5,201 nucleotides of DNA from contig JABFVP010000088.1 in NCBI GenBank assembly GCA_013362725.1, forward strand, positions 1 through 5,201, in the 5' to 3' direction. Shown in pieces: positions 1 through 5,201 of this stretch; within the stretch, counting starts at the first letter, position 1, and each line of letters begins with the position of its first letter. The translations under genes and the position numbers were made by a program. Origin of the DNA: Cupriavidus sp. (GTDB taxonomy: Bacteria; Pseudomonadota; Gammaproteobacteria; Burkholderiales; Burkholderiaceae). Under the pieces are notes generated by a model. It saw only the letters and a list, made by a program, of their open reading frames with translations. It had not been told where the DNA came from and did no database searches.

Positions 1-479
1 AGCGCGCGCGCGATCGCCACGCGCTGCTGCTGGCCGCCCGACAGCTGCGCCGGGTACTGGTTGCCGCGATCGGGCAGCCCCACCAGCGTCAGCAGTTCGG
101 CCACGCGCGCGCGGCGCTGGTCGCGCGGCATGCGCCGGTTGACCAGGCCGTAGGCGACGTTGTCGGCCACGGTCAGGTTGGGAAACAGCGCATAGGACTG
201 GAACACGATGCCATAGTCGCGCTCCATCGGCGGCAGCGTGGAGATATCGCGGCCGCCCTGGTGGATGGTGCCGGCGTTCTGCGATTCCAGCCCGGCGATG
301 ATGCGCAGCAGCGTGGTCTTGCCGCAGCCCGACGGGCCCAGGAAGCACAGCAGCTCGCCCTGGCGCACATCGAGATCGATGTTGTGCAGGGCGACGAAGC
401 CGCCGCCGCTGCCGCCGAAGCGCTTGTGGATGCCTTTCAGGCTGAGGTAGGTCTCGGCCGTGGATGTGGGGGCTTGCAT
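1..479 (-). CDS. phnT: ABC transporter ATP-binding protein, putative 2-AEP (phosphonate) importer, 3' part missing
   Basis: This is the ATPase of an ABC importer; it would power uptake of a phosphonate through a cytoplasmic-membrane permease. I translated 159 codons on the minus strand before the window edge, so only the N-terminal nucleotide-binding part is seen (complete proteins of this class are about 350 residues). Visible motifs: Walker A GPSGCGKT at residues 48-55, the Q-loop in IVFQSYALFPNLTV with Gln at 94, and the ABC signature LSGGQQQR at 146-153. Walker B and the C-terminal TOBE-type region lie off the window. The start is the ATG at 477-479, with GAGGA (490-494) ten bases upstream. 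It follows the binding-protein gene on the same strand after 70 nt. The motifs alone fit any polyamine/iron/phosphonate-type importer ATPase; the 2-AEP assignment, and the symbol, rest on the adjoining binding protein and the divergent phosphonate genes. Confidence 0.85.
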   Translation of the reverse strand, partial: MQAPTSTAETYLSLKGIHKRFGGSGGGFVALHNIDLDVRQGELLCFLGPSGCGKTTLLRIIAGLESQNAGTIHQGGRDISTLPPMERDYGIVFQSYALFPNLTVADNVAYGLVNRRMPRDQRRARVAELLTLVGLPDRGNQYPAQLSGGQQQRVAIARA

Positions 480-522
480 GGCGTGGGAGTCCTCGCGCGA
501 TGTGGGATCGTTCTTTGCCGTC

Positions 523-542
523 CGTCCCGCTGTCGCGGGACG
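523..542 (-). other. intercistronic GC-rich hairpin between binding-protein and ATPase genes
   Basis: Perfect 8-bp inverted repeat, CGTCCCGC (523-530) and GCGGGACG (535-542), with a 4-base TGTC loop. It starts just past the stop of the binding-protein gene and ends 43 bases before the ATPase start in the direction of transcription. No T-run follows on either strand, so it does not look like an intrinsic terminator. Hairpins in this position are known in other importer operons to stabilise the upstream message and give more binding protein than ATPase; that role here is inference. Confidence 0.5.
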
Positions 543-549
543 ACGGGGG

Positions 550-1584
550 CTACTGCTTGGCCTCCGACTTGCTGGCGTAGCGCTTCTGCCATTCGGTCAG
601 TACCCGCTCTCGGTTCTTGGCGATATAGCCGAAATCGTTCTTGACCAGCATCTGCTCGTAGTTGGCCGGGATGGTCTCGACCTTACGCGCCACCCCCGGG
701 TAGGCGACGATGGCCCAGTCTTTGGCGAACAGCTGGTTGGCTTCCTTGCTGGCCAGCCAGTCCAGGTAGCGCTGCGCGGCCTCCATCTTCTTCGTGCCCT
801 TGACGATGCCGGCGGCCTCGATGTCGTAGCCCAGGCCTTCCCTGGGGAAGATCATCTCGATCGGCGCACCCGCGGCCAGGGTCTTGTGTGCGCGCAGCTC
901 GAACGAGATGCCGATCGGGAACTCGCCCGCGCCGGCCTGCTTGCAGGGCTTGGAACCCGAATGCGTGTACTGCGCGATGTTCTCGTGCAGCGCGTCCATG
1001 TACTTCCAGCCTTCCTGCTCGCCGTAGAGCTGCAGCCACGCGGTCACGTCGAGGAAGCCGGTGCCGGACGAGGCCGGGTTGGGCATCACGATGGCGCCCT
1101 TGTAGACCGGCTTGGCCAGGTCCTTCCAGGTCTCGGGGCGGGGCAGGTTGCGCTTCTTCGCTTCGACGGTGTTGAAGCAGATGGTCGCGCCCCACACGTC
1201 CAGGCCCACCCATGACGGCGGCGTGGCCTTGTCGCTGTAGTCGCGCGTCAGCTTTTCGAAGCCCTTGGGGGTGTAGGGCGCCAGCATCCCTTCCTGCTTG
1301 AGCAGTTCCAGGCTCGAGGCCGCCAGCCCGGCGATCACGTCGGCCTGCGGATTGGCCTTCTCGGCCAGCGCCTTGGCGGTGATCACGCCGGTGGAATCGC
1401 GCACGTATTTCACCTCGATATCGGGCGCGACCTTGGCAAAGCCCTCGGCATAGGGCTTGAGGGTCTCGGTTTCCCACGCCGTATAGACGGTGAGCGTGGT
1501 TTTCTGGGCCAGCGCGGTGCCGCAGGCGGCTAGCGCAAGCAGGGTCGCGGCGGTGCGCAAGGTGGTGGTGAGGGACGGTTGCAT
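550..1584 (-). CDS. phnS: periplasmic substrate-binding protein of putative 2-aminoethylphosphonate ABC transporter
   Basis: A 344-residue extracytoplasmic solute-binding protein that would capture 2-AEP or a related phosphonate in the periplasm and deliver it to the ABC permease. Residues 1-26 form a signal peptide: Arg10, a hydrophobic stretch TAATLLALAA at 11-20, and an ALA/QK cleavage site. The mature part opens with TLTVYTAWETE (30-40), the first strand typical of the iron/thiamine/phosphonate-type binding proteins. Further landmarks are GLAASS (86-91), PETWKDL (150-156), MPNPASSGTGF (167-177) and YTHSGSKPC (206-214), which match my memory of the putative 2-AEP-binding family (the PhnS2/AepX type). 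I chose the ATG at 1582-1584 because GGAAGGAG sits five bases upstream and a signal peptide follows at once; the frame is open to an ATG at 1677, but that extension would bury the signal. The stop is TAG at 550-552. Ligand identity is inferred from family and from the divergent phnA and phnY; related proteins bind Fe3+ or other small anions. Confidence 0.88.
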   Translation of the reverse strand: MQPSLTTTLRTAATLLALAACGTALAQKTTLTVYTAWETETLKPYAEGFAKVAPDIEVKYVRDSTGVITAKALAEKANPQADVIAGLAASSLELLKQEGMLAPYTPKGFEKLTRDYSDKATPPSWVGLDVWGATICFNTVEAKKRNLPRPETWKDLAKPVYKGAIVMPNPASSGTGFLDVTAWLQLYGEQEGWKYMDALHENIAQYTHSGSKPCKQAGAGEFPIGISFELRAHKTLAAGAPIEMIFPREGLGYDIEAAGIVKGTKKMEAAQRYLDWLASKEANQLFAKDWAIVAYPGVARKVETIPANYEQMLVKNDFGYIAKNRERVLTEWQKRYASKSEAKQ

Positions 1585-1589
1585 GGGGA

Positions 1590-1597
1590 CTCCTTCC
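1590..1597 (-). promoter_or_regulatory. Shine-Dalgarno deciding the binding-protein start
   Basis: Minus-strand GGAAGGAG, five bases before the ATG at 1584. It is strong and well placed. The in-frame upstream ATGs at 1602, 1665 and 1677 lack such a site, so they are rejected as starts. Confidence 0.8.
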
Positions 1598-1599
1598 GG

Positions 1600-1627
1600 C
1601 ATTGTAGGTGGAGCATTGTAGGTGGAG
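1600..1627. repeat. 14-bp perfect tandem direct repeat in the transporter leader
   Basis: CATTGTAGGTGGAG occurs twice with no gap (1600-1613 and 1614-1627). On the minus strand the unit reads CTCCACCTACAATG, and the second copy ends three bases before the Shine-Dalgarno of the binding-protein gene. Each unit holds TACAAT, which resembles a -10 hexamer, and an ATG. The ATG of one copy (1602) is in frame with the downstream gene; that of the other (1616) is not. It may be a replication-slippage duplication or a pair of protein-binding sites; the sequence does not decide. Confidence 0.8.
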
Positions 1628-1668
1628 AAATGTGTCAATGTGGTGAATCTGTTGCGATGCTGCATGGT

Positions 1669-1679
1669 TTGCTGCACAA
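1669..1679. promoter_or_regulatory. degenerate GntR-type operator candidate
   Basis: TTGC-TGC-ACAA matches the TTGT-N3-ACAA palindrome of 1701-1711 at all but one arm position. Its centre is 32 bp from that site, close to three helical turns, so two dimers could sit on the same DNA face. A single imperfect 11-mer is weak evidence on its own. Confidence 0.3.
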
Positions 1680-1691
1680 CATCGAATCACC

Positions 1692-1720
1692 GTAAAACCC
1701 TTGTTCTACAACACTTGCAA
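1692..1720 (-). promoter_or_regulatory. weak candidate promoter for the transporter operon
   Basis: Minus-strand TTGCAA (1720-1715; 4 of 6 to TTGACA), a 17-base spacer, then TTTTAC (1697-1692; 3 of 6 to TATAAT). It would give a leader of roughly 100 nt before the ATG at 1584. The palindrome TTGTTCTACAA lies wholly inside the spacer, a usual place for a repressor site. The -10 match is poor, so the call is tentative; no better-spaced pair was found on this strand in the region. Confidence 0.25.
1701..1711. promoter_or_regulatory. putative operator of the FCD/GntR regulator, TTGT-N3-ACAA
   Basis: TTGTTCTACAA is a perfect palindrome of 4-base arms around a 3-base centre. It fits TNGTNNNACNA, the operator pattern known for the FadR subfamily of GntR regulators. 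It lies between the two divergent arms and close to the gene for exactly such a regulator. Binding by that regulator is inference. Confidence 0.5.
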
Positions 1721-1778
1721 GACATGTGACCGACTTTTTACGCTTGTTTGCTCATCCATCTGACCGCGCCGATGTATG

Positions 1779-1790
1779 ATTGTTGACAAT
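1779..1790. promoter_or_regulatory. putative autoregulatory operator overlapping the regulator's -35 box
   Basis: ATTGT-TG-ACAAT is a perfect palindrome of 5-base arms around a 2-base centre. It resembles the site at 1701-1711 with a spacer one base shorter. It contains the TTGACA -35 hexamer (1783-1788), so a bound repressor would block RNA polymerase. Outer TGTAT (1773-1777) and ATACA (1791-1795) arms form a second, near-concentric inverted repeat. Confidence 0.5.
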
Positions 1791-1811
1791 ATACAAACCA
1801 CTTGCTTTAAT
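1783..1811 (+). promoter_or_regulatory. sigma70 promoter of the regulator-phnA-phnY operon
   Basis: The -35 box TTGACA (1783-1788, 6 of 6) is followed by a 17-base spacer and the -10 box TTTAAT (1806-1811, 5 of 6). This is a near-consensus promoter in otherwise GC-rich DNA. Transcription would begin near 1818 and give a leader of about 44 nt before the regulator ATG. No other clear promoter is seen before phnA or phnY. Confidence 0.75.
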
Positions 1812-1851
1812 GGCAATAAGGATTTTCGATACTGCTGAATCCGTCACAAAC

Positions 1852-1856
1852 GGGAG
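1852..1856 (+). promoter_or_regulatory. Shine-Dalgarno deciding the regulator start
   Basis: GGGAG lies five bases before the ATG at 1862. A GTG at 1856 is in frame and would add two residues, but it overlaps this site and has no ribosome-binding site of its own. Confidence 0.65.
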
Positions 1857-1861
1857 TGTCC

Positions 1862-2578
1862 ATGTCACGCCAAGCCCCGCTGGCGAGCGAAATCACCATC
1901 CTGCAGAGCCAGTCGCTGACCACCCTGGTGCAGCGCGAACTGGAGCTGCGGATCATGTCAGGCGAGCTGGCGCCGGGCGCCAAGCTCAACGAGATCGAAG
2001 TCGCCGGGCAGCTCAATGTGTCGCGCGGTCCGGTGCGCGAGGCCTTCCGCGCGCTGGAGCAGGCCGGCCTGCTGCGCACCGAAAAGAACCGGGGCGTGTA
2101 CGTGCGCGCGATCTCGGTGGAGGAAGCCGATGAGATCTATGAATTGCGCGCGGTGCTGGACGAATTCATCGGCCGGCAGCTGGCCGCGCGCATCACGCCC
2201 GAGGGCCTGCGCGAGCTGCGCGCCCTGGTGGAGGCGCTCGACGCGGCCAGCCAGGCGCGCGACGTCGATGAATACACGCGGCTGAACCTGGCGTTCCACG
2301 ACCGCATGGTCGAGCTGGCCGGCAACCGCAAGCTGCTCGAGACCTACCGGCGCCTGGTCAAGGAACTGACGCTGTTCCGGCGCGAGGCGCTGTCGCGCAG
2401 CCATGCCGCCATGCCCGATTCGACCCGCGAGCACCGCGCGATCGTCTCGGCGATAGCCGCGCGCGACGGCGAGCTGGCCGCGCGCCTGATGCGCGAGCAC
2501 GTCGAGCGCGGCCGCGCGCGCATGCATGCCGCGGTGGCCCCGTCAGCCAGCAGCGCCGGCGCCGATGCCGCCGCCTGA
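1862..2578 (+). CDS. GntR-family (FadR subfamily) transcriptional regulator with FCD ligand domain
   Basis: A 238-residue DNA-binding regulator, normal length for the FadR/FCD class. Residues 19-84 form the winged helix-turn-helix: LVQRELELRIMSGELAPG, LNEIEVAGQLNVSRGPVREA (recognition helix near 53-64) and the wing EKNRGVYVR (74-82). Residues 89-218 form the all-helical FCD effector domain. His146 (in NLAFHD), His191 (in TREHRAI) and His213 (in REHVERG) sit at the usual metal-binding positions, and Asn142 lies where many members have Asp. Such domains commonly bind carboxylates through a metal ion. The last 17 residues are Ala/Ser-rich and probably disordered. It is the first gene of the operon with phnA and phnY and is divergent to the transporter, so it is probably the local regulator, with a phosphonate intermediate as inducer (inference). 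It is unlike the HutC/UTRA-type PhnR of enterobacteria and the LysR-type regulator reported for phosphonoacetate use in Pseudomonas fluorescens, so I give no symbol. Confidence 0.9.
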   Translation: MSRQAPLASEITILQSQSLTTLVQRELELRIMSGELAPGAKLNEIEVAGQLNVSRGPVREAFRALEQAGLLRTEKNRGVYVRAISVEEADEIYELRAVLDEFIGRQLAARITPEGLRELRALVEALDAASQARDVDEYTRLNLAFHDRMVELAGNRKLLETYRRLVKELTLFRREALSRSHAAMPDSTREHRAIVSAIAARDGELAARLMREHVERGRARMHAAVAPSASSAGADAAA

Positions 2579-2649
2579 CACTGATCCGGCCCGACTCCAT
2601 CCCATTGAGCTAACGCCTTACCGACCGCGATCCCGCACAGGAACCGACC

Positions 2650-3912
2650 ATGCCCGATACCAATGCCCGCACCATTACCGTCAACCAGCGCAGCTATCGC
2701 TGGATGCAGCAGCCCGTCGTGGTGGTCTGCGTCGACGGCTGCGAGTTCGATTACCTGGAAGCCGCCGCCGCCAGCGGCCGCGCGCCTTACCTGAAGCGGT
2801 TGCTGGAGGCAGGCTCGGCCTTCCGCGGCGCCTGCGTGGTGCCGACCTTCACCAACCCCAACAACCTTTCGATCGTCTGCGGCGCGCCGCCCGCGGTGCA
2901 CGGCATCTGCGGCAACTACTTCTTTGACCGCAGCGCCAACGGCGGGCGCGGCGAGGAAGTGATGATGAACGACCCCAAGTACCTGCGCGCCGGCACCATC
3001 CTGGCCGCCTTTGCCGCGGCCGGCGCCAGCGTGGCCGTGGTCACCGCCAAGGACAAGCTGCGCCGGCTGCTGGGCCACGGCATGCGCGGCATCTGCTTCT
3101 CGTCGGAGAAGGCCGACCAGGCCACCGTGGCGGAGAACGGCATCGACGGCGTGCTCGAGCTGGTGGGCATGCCGGTGCCGGACGTCTACAGCGCCGAGCT
3201 GTCCGAGTTTGTCTTCGCCGCCGGCGTGCGGCTGATGGAAACGCGTCGCCCGGACCTGATGTACCTGTCCACCACCGACTATATCCAGCACAAGTTCGCG
3301 CCCGGCTCGGACGGCGCCAATGCCTTCTACGCGATGATGGACAAGTACCTCGCGCGGCTGGACCAACTCGGCTGCGTGGTGGCGCTGACCGCCGACCACG
3401 GCATGAACGCCAAGCATGACGAAGCCACCAAGGCGCCCAACGTAATCTACCTGCAGGACCAGCTGGACGCCTGGCTGGGCCGCGGCGTGGAAGACGGCGG
3501 AGCGCGCGTGATCCTGCCGATCACCGATCCGTACGTGGTCCACCACGGCGCGCTGGGTTCCTACGCCACCATCTACCTGCCCGACCATGCCGACGCCGCC
3601 GCGATCCAGGCGCGCCTGTCGGACCTGCAAGGCGTGGAAAGCGTGCTGACCAACGCCGAGGCCTGCGCGCGCTTTGAGCTGCCGTCCGACCGCGTCGGCG
3701 ACCTGGTGGTCACCAGCGACAAGCATGTGGTGCTGGGCACCAGCCGCAGCCGCCATGACCTGTCCGGCCTCGACGCGCCGCTGCGCTCGCACGGCGGCGT
3801 GTCGGAGCAAACCGTGCCGCTGGTATTCAACCGCGCCACCGCCGGCATTCCCGGCAAGGCCGTGCTGCGCAATTTCGACATCTTCGATGTCGCGCTGAAC
3901 CACCTGCACTGA
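2650..3912 (+). CDS. phnA: phosphonoacetate hydrolase
   Basis: A 420-residue cytoplasmic enzyme that hydrolyses the C-P bond of phosphonoacetate to acetate and phosphate. It belongs to the alkaline phosphatase/nucleotide pyrophosphatase superfamily and uses two metal ions, usually zinc. The full active site can be read: Asp29 in CVDGCEFDY, nucleophile Thr68 in TFTNPNN, Asp210 and His214 in STTDYIQHKF, Asp249-His250 in TADHGMN, and His381 in RSHGGVSEQ. These spacings agree with what I recall of the S. meliloti enzyme (Thr68; a one-residue offset at the middle sites), and length is as usual for the family. The start has AGGAA (2639-2643) six bases upstream. It lies 71 nt after the regulator and 88 nt before phnY, with no terminator seen, so it is probably co-transcribed with both. 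Nothing suggests truncation or decay. Confidence 0.96.
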   Translation: MPDTNARTITVNQRSYRWMQQPVVVVCVDGCEFDYLEAAAASGRAPYLKRLLEAGSAFRGACVVPTFTNPNNLSIVCGAPPAVHGICGNYFFDRSANGGRGEEVMMNDPKYLRAGTILAAFAAAGASVAVVTAKDKLRRLLGHGMRGICFSSEKADQATVAENGIDGVLELVGMPVPDVYSAELSEFVFAAGVRLMETRRPDLMYLSTTDYIQHKFAPGSDGANAFYAMMDKYLARLDQLGCVVALTADHGMNAKHDEATKAPNVIYLQDQLDAWLGRGVEDGGARVILPITDPYVVHHGALGSYATIYLPDHADAAAIQARLSDLQGVESVLTNAEACARFELPSDRVGDLVVTSDKHVVLGTSRSRHDLSGLDAPLRSHGGVSEQTVPLVFNRATAGIPGKAVLRNFDIFDVALNHLH

Positions 3913-4000
3913 ACGCCTGCATCGCATTGTCGGTTCGGGACGCGGCCAGGACCCGCTGCGTGAACGAGCTGAACTGAATACGCATCTACGGAGGAGACCC

Positions 4001-5201
4001 ATGAACGCCCCGCAATTTCCCGCTGGCGCCGTCAGCCCCCAGTTCCGCGCCGAGGCGCTGCGCATCGACGGCCAGAAGATCGTGCGCGAGCGCGTGATCG
4101 AAGTGCGCAATCCGTTCGACGGCGCGCTGGTGGGCACCGTGCCCAAGGCCACGCTGGACGATGTGCGCCGCGCCTTCGAAGTGGGCCAGGCCTACCGCGC
4201 CACGCTGACGCGCTACGAGCGCGCCGCCATCCTGAACCGCGCCGCGGCGCTGCTGCGCGAGCGCACCGAGGAGGCGTCGGACCTGATCACGCTCGAATCC
4301 GGCCTGTCCAAGAAGGATTCGCTGTACGAGATCGGCCGCGTCGCCGACGTGCTGGGCTTTGCCGCCACCGAGGCGCTGCGCGACGACGGCCAGCTGTTCT
4401 CGTGCGACCTGACGCCGCACGGCAAGAAGCGCCGCGTGATGACGCAGCGCGAGCCGCTGATGGGCGTGATCAGCGCGATCACGCCGTTCAACCACCCGAT
4501 GAACCAGGTCGCGCACAAGGTGGCGCCGTCGATCGCCACCAACAACCGCATGGTGCTCAAGCCGTCGGAAAAGGTGCCACTGTCGGCGTTCTACCTGGCC
4601 GACCTGCTGTACGAAGCCGGCCTGCCGCCGCAGATGTTCCAGGTGGTCACGGGCGATCCGCGCGAGATCGCCGACGAGCTGATCACGCACCCGGCAGTGG
4701 ACCTGGTCACCTTTACCGGCGGCGTGGCGATCGGCAAGTACATCGCCAGCAAGGCCGGCTACAAGCGCGTGGTGCTGGAGCTGGGCGGCAACGACCCGCT
4801 GATCGTGCTGGACGACGCCGACCTCGACCGAGCCTCCGACCTGGCGGTGCAGGGCTCGTACAAGAACTCCGGCCAGCGCTGCACCGCGGTCAAGCGCATG
4901 CTGGTGCACCAGGCCGTCGCAGCGCGCTTTACAGAACTGGTGGTGGAGAAGACCCGCGCCTGGAAATATGGCGACCCGATGGACCGCGGCGTCGACATGG
5001 GCACCGTCATCGACGAGCAGGCCGCGCGGCTGTTCGAGGCCCGCGTCAACGAGGCGGTGGCGCAGGGCGCGCGGCTGCTGGTCGGCAACCAGCGCAACGG
5101 CGCCAGCTATGCGCCCACGGTGCTGGACCGCGTCGATCCCTCGATGACGGTGGTGCGCGAGGAAACCTTCGGTCCGGTCTCGCCCATCATCACTTTCCGC
5201 G
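4001..5201 (+). CDS. phnY: phosphonoacetaldehyde dehydrogenase, 3' end missing
   Basis: An aldehyde dehydrogenase superfamily enzyme that oxidises phosphonoacetaldehyde to phosphonoacetate, the substrate of the PhnA encoded just upstream. I translated 400 residues before the right edge; the family is about 480, so some 80 C-terminal residues are missing. Visible: the oxyanion Asn164 in TPFNHPMNQ, NAD(P)-binding Lys187 in LKPSEKVPLS, the Rossmann turn FTGGVAIG at 238-245, general base Glu260 in LELGGNDPL, catalytic Cys294 in SGQRCTAVKR with Arg293 beside it, and cofactor-binding Glu388 and Phe390 in EETFGPV. An Arg next to the catalytic Cys is reported to help hold the phosphonate group in PhnY. 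The ATG at 4001 follows a strong GGAGGAG (3990-3996). Sequence alone could fit another non-acylating ALDH such as a lactaldehyde or glyceraldehyde-3-phosphate type; the position after phnA decides for phosphonoacetaldehyde. Confidence 0.92.
   Translation, partial: MNAPQFPAGAVSPQFRAEALRIDGQKIVRERVIEVRNPFDGALVGTVPKATLDDVRRAFEVGQAYRATLTRYERAAILNRAAALLRERTEEASDLITLESGLSKKDSLYEIGRVADVLGFAATEALRDDGQLFSCDLTPHGKKRRVMTQREPLMGVISAITPFNHPMNQVAHKVAPSIATNNRMVLKPSEKVPLSAFYLADLLYEAGLPPQMFQVVTGDPREIADELITHPAVDLVTFTGGVAIGKYIASKAGYKRVVLELGGNDPLIVLDDADLDRASDLAVQGSYKNSGQRCTAVKRMLVHQAVAARFTELVVEKTRAWKYGDPMDRGVDMGTVIDEQAARLFEARVNEAVAQGARLLVGNQRNGASYAPTVLDRVDPSMTVVREETFGPVSPIITFR

Noticed and set aside
460..1215. 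A 251-codon plus-strand open frame opposite the binding-protein gene.
   Set aside because: No family resemblance, no ribosome-binding site, and antisense to a protein with a signal peptide and family motifs.
1601..1638. TTGACA (1638-1633) with TACAAT hexamers in the tandem repeat as a transporter promoter on the minus strand.
   Set aside because: The spacers are 12 and 26 bases, outside the workable range for sigma70, despite good hexamer matches.
1585..1677. N-terminal extension of the binding protein by 31 residues to an ATG at 1677.
   Set aside because: It would bury the signal peptide, spans the tandem repeat, and lacks a Shine-Dalgarno; the ATG at 1584 has GGAAGGAG at ideal spacing.
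1714..1721. CTTGCAAG, an 8-bp perfect palindrome, as a further operator.
   Set aside because: Its arms do not match the TTGT/ACAA type, symmetry does not extend further, and an 8-mer palindrome is expected by chance in a region of this size.
1841..1853. CCGT-CACAA-ACGG mini-hairpin touching the regulator's Shine-Dalgarno, as a possible translation switch.
   Set aside because: Only four base pairs and a 5-base loop; too weak and too likely by chance to call a regulatory element.
3913..4000. GTTC/GAAC and CGGG/CCCG inverted repeats in the phnA-phnY gap as a terminator or attenuator.
   Set aside because: Arms are four bases, cannot pair as one continuous stem, and no T-run follows; the gap looks like plain intercistronic sequence ending in a strong ribosome-binding site.
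2344..4152. A very long (about 600-codon) open frame on the minus strand opposite the regulator and phnA.
   Set aside because: It is antisense to genes with intact catalytic motifs, is rich in His/Arg/Ala/Gly as expected from the complement of GC-rich codons, and has no recognisable domain.
3986..4909. A 307-codon open frame on the minus strand opposite phnY.
   Set aside because: Same composition bias, no domain, and fully antisense to a well-supported aldehyde dehydrogenase; a GC-content shadow.

Overview
The window is high-GC DNA (about two thirds G+C) with Shine-Dalgarno-led genes, a sigma70-type promoter and proteins that read like those of Burkholderiales (Cupriavidus/Ralstonia/Burkholderia type). 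The genus is an inference from style; no rRNA or other marker is present. The window holds a catabolic locus for organophosphonates, centred on 2-aminoethylphosphonate (2-AEP) and phosphonoacetate.

Layout: two arms diverge from a 277-bp regulatory region (1585-1861). The left arm, on the minus strand, encodes a periplasmic substrate-binding protein of the putative 2-AEP ABC transporter type (550-1584). After a 70-nt gap with a GC-rich hairpin comes its ABC ATPase (1-479, cut by the window edge); the permease gene(s) presumably lie beyond the left edge. The right arm, on the plus strand, encodes a FadR-type GntR regulator with an FCD ligand domain (1862-2578), phosphonoacetate hydrolase PhnA (2650-3912) and phosphonoacetaldehyde dehydrogenase PhnY (4001-5201, cut at the right edge). 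The gaps between the right-arm genes are 71 and 88 nt, show no obvious terminator, and fit one operon.

How the genes work together: the transporter would import 2-AEP or a related phosphonate. An aminotransferase (PhnW, not in this window) would give phosphonoacetaldehyde, PhnY would oxidise this to phosphonoacetate with NAD(P)+, and PhnA would cleave the C-P bond to acetate and phosphate. The catalytic residues of PhnA, and those of PhnY up to the cut, are visible and intact.

Regulation: the divergent region has a good sigma70 promoter for the regulator (TTGACA-N17-TTTAAT). A palindrome, ATTGT-TG-ACAAT, overlaps its -35 box. A second palindrome, TTGT-TCT-ACAA, fits the FadR-subfamily operator pattern TNGTNNNACNA, and a one-mismatch copy lies 32 bp from it, towards the transporter genes. 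Together they suggest that the FCD regulator controls both arms and itself. A 14-bp perfect tandem repeat lies just upstream of the binding-protein Shine-Dalgarno. I see no RNA genes, insertion sequences, CRISPR arrays or attachment sites, and no unknown protein system. The novelty here is regulatory rather than enzymatic.
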